From Leptonema sp964619535 (GTDB lineage: Bacteria > Spirochaetota > Leptospiria > Leptospirales > Leptonemataceae): 64,000 nucleotides of DNA. Position 1 is the first letter of the stretch; each line of letters begins with the position of its first letter. This document shows positions 58,828 through 64,000 of the stretch, piece after piece. The notes beneath the pieces were generated by a model. That model was not told where the DNA came from. It worked only from the letters and a program-made list of their open reading frames with translations, and did no database searches. Where the stretch lies: positions 124,001-188,000 of the forward strand of contig CAZUEX010000003.1 in the NCBI GenBank assembly GCA_964619535.1. Reading direction: 5' to 3'. The translations under genes were made by a program, and so were the position numbers.

Positions 58828-59991
58828 CTAATACGCCGTAATCAGGATCGTTTCGATCTCATTGCGTTCCATGTCGCGTGGTGTGTTCTTGATCAGCGGG
58901 TATTCGGCAGCCAGCTCGGCAATTTCTGCGAGGGTGGATTTGGCGATCTCAAAATCAGAAAGACGCTGCGAGACGTTCAGATCCAGGTAAAGCTTGCGTA
59001 CCCCTTCTACGGCCTTGATGGCCGCTTCGATAATGGAAATGTCGTGGATGTCCTGCTCCAGGGCTCTTGCAATCTGTACGTACTTCGAAGCCGAGCTGGT
59101 CAGGTTATACTCCATGACGTGCGGCAGGAGGATGTTCAGGCCACTGTAAAAGTCCATCCCTGTTACAAGATGAACGGCCTGGGCAATGCTGTAGCTCAGG
59201 CCAAGGGCCGTTGTCGAGGCAGCCATGCCACAGACGACAGAAGCAACGGCAAGGTTGTATCGGGCCCCCTGGTTGGCCTGATCGGTCATCAGGGTGTTGA
59301 TGGCACGCACGACGAGCTCAATGGACTTCAGCGAAAGCGATCCGGTTATCTCGTTCGACTTTCTTGAAAGGATCGACTCTACGGAGGCGGCGATCACGGC
59401 CATGCCATGACGCACCAGCTCGTTGCGTGGCGGGTTTGCAACCAGGCTTGGATCAACGAGAATCGCCTGGGGATACAGCCGGTGGTCTCTATGGTAGAAG
59501 AAGTCTCCGCTGTTGCTGTCATAGCCGAACATGTCCGGAGAGCTTTCTTCGCCGACGGTCAGCCCCATGGGGATGCACACAACGGGCATCGGATCCTTCT
59601 TGAACGGAAAGCGCTTCTGCTTTAGTTCACCGGCATAGACCTCGTTGCGGCTGAGCATGGCAAGGGAGCGAGCCACCTGGAAGGTATTGCGGCCGCCGAT
59701 GGCGATGATGATGTCGGCGCCGCTTCGCCGCAAGAAGTAGGATGCTGAATCCATCTGATCGTAGGAGGGAAGCCCCTGGAACTCGTCGTAGATGATGCAG
59801 CCGGCCATCTGTTTCTTCAGGCCTGTGAGGATGATCTGATACTCATCTTCAGAGCGGATCTCTTCCTGTAAGCTGAACACAAAGGGACGCTCCCCCAGAT
59901 CCCGGACGAGGGTTCCCATGTTATGTGTGGAGTTTCGCTGCACGTAGGTGCGTGTTGGAAACTGAAAATCGACCCAATCAAAGGATTGCAC
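58828..59991 (-). CDS. iron-containing alcohol dehydrogenase family protein lacking metal ligands
   Basis: About 387 residues from the GTG at 59991, preceded by GGGAGGG. The overall fold signature of group III ADH is clear: FPTRTYVQRNS at the N-terminus, ADIIIAIGGRNTFQVARSL, VCIPMGLTVGEESSPD and ILLPHVMEYN. However the metal-ligand motif GxDALxH reads GMAVIAA (196-202), the later His in GLxH is Tyr267, and the PHG His region is FYSG (281-284). The cofactor motif GGGSxxD reads GGRNTFQ. It is probably not a metal-dependent oxidoreductase; function unknown. Confidence 0.82.
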   Translation of the reverse strand: MQSFDWVDFQFPTRTYVQRNSTHNMGTLVRDLGERPFVFSLQEEIRSEDEYQIILTGLKKQMAGCIIYDEFQGLPSYDQMDSASYFLRRSGADIIIAIGGRNTFQVARSLAMLSRNEVYAGELKQKRFPFKKDPMPVVCIPMGLTVGEESSPDMFGYDSNSGDFFYHRDHRLYPQAILVDPSLVANPPRNELVRHGMAVIAASVESILSRKSNEITGSLSLKSIELVVRAINTLMTDQANQGARYNLAVASVVCGMAASTTALGLSYSIAQAVHLVTGMDFYSGLNILLPHVMEYNLTSSASKYVQIARALEQDIHDISIIEAAIKAVEGVRKLYLDLNVSQRLSDFEIAKSTLAEIAELAAEYPLIKNTPRDMERNEIETILITAY

Positions 59992-60086
59992 GCATCCCTC
60001 CCTGTGATTCAGAGAATTCTGATCCCTGTTAGAAACGGAAGTGTTTTCGCGGTTCTCCGGCGACGGTCGTCGGGAAAAGTGGAAGA

Positions 60087-61610
60087 ATGAAAGGGATCGA
60101 TCGAGAGCGGATGGCAGCAGATCTGGATTCTGCCGGTATAGCACTGAAGCCCGAGGCTCTGGATCGACTCTGGTCTTTTCATGGCATTCTGCGCAGGCGG
60201 AACCGTGAGCTGAACCTGACCCGTCTTTACAGCTATGAAACCATGGTGCGGAAGCACTACGTGGATTGCCTGCTGGTCACCAGGCTTTTGCAAAGGCATG
60301 GTATTACCCTGCAGGGCCCGGTCATGGATCTTGGATCGGGCGGCGGCTTTCCGGGCATACCACTGGCCATCGATCTGCCCGACGTAGACTGGTATCTTGT
60401 AGAAGGGCGGGAAAACCGCTGTGCCTACCTCAAAGAGACCGCCGCCAGCCTTGGCCTGGAGAACGTTACCGTTTACTGGCGCAAGCTACAGCCCTCTGAC
60501 TCCGTCTCCGTCATGGCCGTCATCACGCGGGCCGTCGAGGGGATGACGGGAACGGCGGAGCGGGTGGACGGTTCTCTTGAGCAGGGCGGATTGCTGATCT
60601 TTATGAAGGGACCGCACTGCGACGAAGAGATTGCATCGATGCAGGATCAGCCCTATGAACTCATCCTCGATGAACAGTACACCCTTCCTGGTGGGCCGGA
60701 TCGCCGCCGCCTGGTAGTCTTCCAGAGGACGTCGGAGCGCAAAATCGGCCGGCGGCTGTATCCCTATGGAGAAACGGCAGAGCAGTGGAAGCATGCCCTT
60801 CATATTACGTCTGCAGAGAATGCCCGGTATAAGGCGCTGAAGAAGATCATGCAGGGTGGGGCCCGCTCCATCATGAAAGAAAGGATGACCCTTGTTTTTG
60901 GTCGTCGTGTTGTTGAAGAGGTGCTGAACGAAGCATCCGATCATGTGCAGGCCCTGATCTTCGAAGAGAAGGCCGTGAAGAAAGCGGCGCCTGAAACGGA
61001 CATGGTCTGGCAGAACAGGCTGCCGGCGGGCACGGATCTGATGGTTATGCCTTCTTCGTTGCTGGACGGCCTGGGCCTGCGTGGCTTTGATCCGCCCTAC
61101 CTTCTGTATCGGGTGGAGCCAATCCCACAGTGGCAGGCCTCGGAGCTGGACGGTCCGACGCTGTTTCTGCCCCTGGGCGATCCCGAGAATCTTGGCCTTG
61201 CCCTTCGTTCTGCCCTGGCCTTTGGCTTTAAAGAGATCGTTTTGCTGGAAGAGGCTGCCTCGCCGTATCTGCCTGCAACGATCCGGGCCTCTTCGGGCGC
61301 CTCGTTACGCCTGCGTTATTCTCGTGGTCCCTCTATTCAAGAGCTTGCCGAGATGCTGCCCGAAGGGCCTGCCTTTTTTCTGGATCGCGATGGTGCGCCC
61401 CTGCCCGAACAGCTGCGTCCGTCCTCTCCCTTTGCGCTCATTGTTGGAGAAGAAGGGCGGGGCATTCCGGATTCATTGCGCAGACAACCGGAAAGGCTAC
61501 AGGCCCTGAGCATCCCCATGTCGGATGAGATCGACAGCCTGAACGCTGCCGTCAGCCTTTCGATTGCCCTGTATCAGTTTTCTATCCTGCGGACGGGCCC
61601 GGATGTTTGA
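60087..61610 (+). CDS. fused RsmG-type 16S rRNA methyltransferase and SpoU (TrmH)-family 2'-O-methyltransferase
   Basis: A 507-residue fusion. Residues 1-~215 are RsmG: ELNLTRLYSYETMVRKHYVD, SAM-binding DLGSGGGFPGIPL and MAVITRAVEG. Residues ~243-345 look like the L30e-type substrate-binding domain. Residues ~356-502 are SpoU with all three knot motifs: DPENLGLALRSA, VGEEGRG and IPM...SLNAAVS. The RsmG part keeps the NLT motif that the copy at 23769 lacks. Two rRNA methylations may be made by one protein. The FecR-domain gene follows. Confidence 0.9.
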   Translation: MKGIDRERMAADLDSAGIALKPEALDRLWSFHGILRRRNRELNLTRLYSYETMVRKHYVDCLLVTRLLQRHGITLQGPVMDLGSGGGFPGIPLAIDLPDVDWYLVEGRENRCAYLKETAASLGLENVTVYWRKLQPSDSVSVMAVITRAVEGMTGTAERVDGSLEQGGLLIFMKGPHCDEEIASMQDQPYELILDEQYTLPGGPDRRRLVVFQRTSERKIGRRLYPYGETAEQWKHALHITSAENARYKALKKIMQGGARSIMKERMTLVFGRRVVEEVLNEASDHVQALIFEEKAVKKAAPETDMVWQNRLPAGTDLMVMPSSLLDGLGLRGFDPPYLLYRVEPIPQWQASELDGPTLFLPLGDPENLGLALRSALAFGFKEIVLLEEAASPYLPATIRASSGASLRLRYSRGPSIQELAEMLPEGPAFFLDRDGAPLPEQLRPSSPFALIVGEEGRGIPDSLRRQPERLQALSIPMSDEIDSLNAAVSLSIALYQFSILRTGPDV

Positions 61611-61718
61611 TTGACAGTGGCTTTTTTAAAAAAAAAGATGGGAAAAACGCCCGAAACCCTGTCTATACTGTTAGGGAGTCCTGAATCGATGACCCGTTGG
61701 ACGACCGGAGGAACTTCT

Positions 61719-62585
61719 ATGTTATCGTATAATCAACACCGTACATGGCCGCTTTTGCTGGTCGCCGCCCTTTTTCTGGCCAGCTGTGGCAATAAAGAGC
61801 AGAAGGTGGTGGATGCCGGATCGGCCTCTGTTGCCCGGCTTACCATCACAAAAGGCGATGTAAAGGTCGTAGAAGGTGAGATGGTTCGTCCCGCATCGTC
61901 CGGACAGCTTCTAAAGGCCGGGCAGATCATCCGCACCGGCGCAGAGTCTATGGCCGAGATCTTTGTAAAGGATCAGGGCATTGTGCGCCTGAGTGAGAAT
62001 ACGGAATTTGGCCTCAATCGTGTCGATGCCAATGGCGTGGAGCTCGATCAAAAGTCCGGAACATCGATGGTCTTTCTGAAGCGCCTGAAGCAGGATTCTG
62101 AGTTTACGATTCACACTCCGACCTCTGTGGCTGCTGTTCGAGGAACCAGCTTCATGGTGGATGTGAAAAGCGAAAAGGAGTCGACCTTTGCCCTTTATGA
62201 TGGTGCCATCGAGGTGAAAAACCAGCGAGGTCAATCTGTTGTCCTGGAAGGCAAAGGCGAGGTATCGGTGAAAGCAAAAGGCAACCTGACAGAAGAGGCA
62301 ATCCGTCCTCTTTCGAAGGAATCCCTGGAGCAGCTGAAACGAATGGCCGTCTTTCAGAAGACACAGATTACCGAGTATAACAGCTTTATTGATGATCTAA
62401 AGGAAACAGAAGCCCTGAAGATGACACGGGAAGAAGGGGATGTTAGCGAGCAGCTGGAAGGCATGCAGAGTCGCCCAACCTCGCAGGTAAGAACGGGTCA
62501 GGCCTCCAGTGCCGATGAGAACATGATACGTCGCAATACAGAAAAGGATCCGTTGAAAATTCAACCGCAGAAAACATTTCAATAA
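61719..62585 (+). CDS. FecR-domain lipoprotein
   Basis: A 288-residue lipoprotein: signal and lipobox LFLASCGN (Cys19), then a FecR domain (about 30-160) with KAGQIIRTGAESMAEIFV, GIVRLSENTEFGLNRV, and TPTSVAAVRGTSFMVDV. The C-terminal region is helical and charged. In spirochaetes such FecR proteins are lipoproteins rather than sigma regulators; no TonB receptor or sigma gene adjoins. GGAGG before the ATG at 61719 decides the start. Confidence 0.9.
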   Translation: MLSYNQHRTWPLLLVAALFLASCGNKEQKVVDAGSASVARLTITKGDVKVVEGEMVRPASSGQLLKAGQIIRTGAESMAEIFVKDQGIVRLSENTEFGLNRVDANGVELDQKSGTSMVFLKRLKQDSEFTIHTPTSVAAVRGTSFMVDVKSEKESTFALYDGAIEVKNQRGQSVVLEGKGEVSVKAKGNLTEEAIRPLSKESLEQLKRMAVFQKTQITEYNSFIDDLKETEALKMTREEGDVSEQLEGMQSRPTSQVRTGQASSADENMIRRNTEKDPLKIQPQKTFQ

Positions 62586-62618
62586 TAACCGCCTCTAGAA
62601 GAAGAGGAGTTGTTCCGA

Positions 62619-62644
62619 GCAGCCGGATTACGGCTGCCTTTTTT
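62619..62644 (+). terminator. Rho-independent terminator after the FecR-domain gene
   Basis: GCAGCCG and CGGCTGC form a perfect seven-base stem around a GATTA loop, followed by C and six T residues. It ends the plus-strand transcript from 60087. Confidence 0.92.
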
Positions 62645-62717
62645 GTTTATGGCTGGCCATAAAATCCCGCTGCAATAAAACGATTGCCCGCAAAAGAGAC
62701 CGCCTTTCCGTTAATCT

Positions 62718-63809
62718 GTGTTTCGCATTCGCCAGGCCTGTATTGTCTTTTTTCTGTTCATCGGAATCGTCTCGGCCGAGCCCTCTGTGCAGCAGCCTTC
62801 CCAGGCGGAACCTTCTGCTGCGGTTGAAAGTGGCGAAGAACCTCTGCGGCTTTTGTTTGCAGGCGATACCCATTTCATGTGGGGAGTACGGGACCAGCAG
62901 GAAAGCTACGGCCGCCTTTCTCCTGTAGAGAAGATTCGTCCCCTGTTTCTTTCGGCCGACTACCGGGTGGTGAATCTTGAGACGGTTGTGGCCCCTCGAG
63001 GGAAGAGCGTGAATCAGAAAACCTACGTGTTTCGCTCGGAACCGGAAAACCTTTCGGTCCTCAGGTATCTGGGAGTGCAGGGCCTTTTCCTGGCCAATAA
63101 CCATACCTTTGATCTTGGCCTGGAGGGAATGAAACAAACCCTGCAGCATCTCGAAGAAGAGAAGTTTGCCTTTAGCGGAATCGGTCTTGATGAAGCAGCT
63201 GCTACAGAGCCCTTTATTGCAGAGGTTGGACCACTTCGCATTGCCTTTTTCTCGATATCGACGGTGGGCCCGTACGATACCTATGCGGCGGCAAAGCGGC
63301 CGGGGACGGCACATCCATCGCCTGCCTTTTTTGCGGCCTTGCGCAAGGCGCGCAAACGGGCCGATTATATCGTCGTTGGCGTGCACTGGGGAAACGAGTA
63401 CGAGGTCTTTCCGGGTAAGGCCCAACGGGATCTTGCAAGAAGGCTGGTACGATCCGGTGCCGATGCTGTGATCGGGCATCATCCGCATATTCCGCAGGGA
63501 ACGGAATTCATTAGTGGCAAGCCGGTGGTCTACTCGCTGGGCAATTTTCTATTTGGCTCGGCGAACTATCAGCAGACGCATAACCTGATCGCCGTTTTGC
63601 GCATCGACAGAAAGACGAAGCGAACCCTGGCGGTGGAGCTTCATCCCATTACCGGACGCTATCGAAAGGACGGGTATGTGATTCGCATGCCTGAAGAAAA
63701 GGAACGGGTTCAATTCTGGGAAGAGATGTACCTGCTCTGCCAGCGACTGAACCGTCGGCAGACGATCATCTTTGAAGATGGCTTTCGACGTATGGTCATC
63801 ACACCATAG
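62718..63809 (+). CDS. CapA-family (poly-gamma-glutamate synthesis type) metallophosphatase-fold protein
   Basis: A 363-residue secreted protein, starting at GTG. A signal peptide precedes FAGDTHFMWGV, then VVNLETVV, FLANNHTFDLG, VVGVHWGNEYE and the metal-binding GHHPHIPQG, all CapA/PgsA signatures. Family members take part in capsular poly-glutamate or related envelope functions; no capB or capC is adjacent, so the substrate is open. Confidence 0.9.
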   Translation: MFRIRQACIVFFLFIGIVSAEPSVQQPSQAEPSAAVESGEEPLRLLFAGDTHFMWGVRDQQESYGRLSPVEKIRPLFLSADYRVVNLETVVAPRGKSVNQKTYVFRSEPENLSVLRYLGVQGLFLANNHTFDLGLEGMKQTLQHLEEEKFAFSGIGLDEAAATEPFIAEVGPLRIAFFSISTVGPYDTYAAAKRPGTAHPSPAFFAALRKARKRADYIVVGVHWGNEYEVFPGKAQRDLARRLVRSGADAVIGHHPHIPQGTEFISGKPVVYSLGNFLFGSANYQQTHNLIAVLRIDRKTKRTLAVELHPITGRYRKDGYVIRMPEEKERVQFWEEMYLLCQRLNRRQTIIFEDGFRRMVITP

Positions 63810-63831
63810 GGTTGCATCCGGTCAGGTAAGA

Positions 63832-63999
63832 CTACAGGGCCGGCTGCAGAACAGGGTCGCGTACTTCAGGGCCCTTGCGCAGTTGAGCCTGGCAATCCTC
63901 AAAGGCCTTGCGTATGTGTGTCAGAGAGGTATCGGGCAGTTCAAGGCCTGCCACACCGGACATGCCGATGCCGGAGCGACAGAGCAGCCGTCCCGTTCG
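63832..63999 (-). CDS. hypothetical protein, C-terminal fragment (cut by window end)
   Basis: An open minus-strand frame runs from the window edge to a TAG at 63832-63834, giving about 55 residues (GMSGVAGLELPDTSL, AFEDCQAQLRKGPEVRD) and ending in QPAL. The 5' end and most of the protein lie outside the window, so no family is assigned. Confidence 0.5.
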   Translation of the reverse strand, partial: RTGRLLCRSGIGMSGVAGLELPDTSLTHIRKAFEDCQAQLRKGPEVRDPVLQPAL

Positions 64000-64000
64000 G

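Noticed and set aside
57778..59367. Very long plus-strand open frame opposite ilvC and the ADH-like gene
   Set aside because: It lies antisense to two well-supported genes, its translation shows no family motif and unusual composition, and it is explained by codon-bias shadowing.

Overview
The window reads as chromosomal DNA of a moderately GC-rich (mid-50s %, judged by eye) double-membrane bacterium with flagella and Kdo-type LPS. Many features point to a spirochaete of the Leptospiraceae, most likely a Leptonema-like organism: a HemC-HemD fusion, a Sul-like dihydropteroate synthase, KdsB, many small lipoproteins with spirochaete-style lipoboxes, FliG, and a flagellar Maf-type (DUF115) protein. 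The taxonomic call is inference. Coding density is very high. I see about 62 protein genes (two cut by the window edges) and two tRNA genes, and no insertion sequence, prophage, CRISPR array or rRNA.

Layout. 0-6.2 kb is regulatory and motility related: an ATPase-fold/HDOD fusion, an ECF sigma factor with a NrsF-like membrane anti-sigma, a FliG paralogue, a DUF2156 protein, a DUF5684 membrane protein and an Hpt protein. 6.2-11.2 kb is one minus-strand operon: ABC ATPase, ABC permease, GldG-like protein, DUF4340 protein and LptE-like lipoprotein. 11.3-16.5 kb, plus strand, carries a TPR protein, FolP (Sul-like), KdsB, an unknown protein and a fructosamine-kinase-family protein. 16.4-21 kb holds hemCD, an amidohydrolase and mnmG. 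20.9-26.2 kb has an ATP-grasp/FMN-oxidase fusion, a lipoprotein, and the origin-type cluster rsmG-parA-parB with a perfect parS inside rsmG. 26.3-31.4 kb carries YceI, a rhomboid-like protein, ccmB-ccmC and downstream unknowns.

31.4-35.2 kb is a minus-strand Maf-type glycosylation protein, ABC ATPase and phosphohexomutase operon, followed by tRNA-Leu(GAG). 35.4-43.9 kb contains a CheX-like protein, a STAS protein, secreted and lipoprotein unknowns, a DEAD-box helicase, and a solute-binding protein paired with an outer-membrane barrel. 44-49.5 kb has PEBP, aldo/keto reductase, tRNA-Arg(TCG), transketolase, HemJ, a PNPOx-like protein and a YacP-type NYN protein. 49.5-57.5 kb is minus strand: the MrfA/MrfB-like repair pair, a TrmA/RlmD-family methyltransferase, XseB, an alternative-type GlmU and GlmS. 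57.7-64 kb has IlvC, an iron-ADH-family protein lacking its metal ligands, an RsmG-SpoU fusion, a FecR-domain lipoprotein and a CapA-family protein.

How the genes work together. Haem is a recurring theme (HemCD, HemJ, CcmB, CcmC). Envelope construction is another (KdsB, GlmS, GlmU-like, phosphohexomutase, LptE-like, CapA). Chromosome segregation (ParABS) with MnmG and RsmG suggests the replication origin is near, although dnaA is not in the window. The most noteworthy observations are the chromosomal Sul-like FolP, three unusual fusions (ATP-grasp/FMN oxidase, RsmG-SpoU, HATPase-HDOD), the Gld-like/LptE-like transport operon, and the iron-ADH homologue with no metal site.
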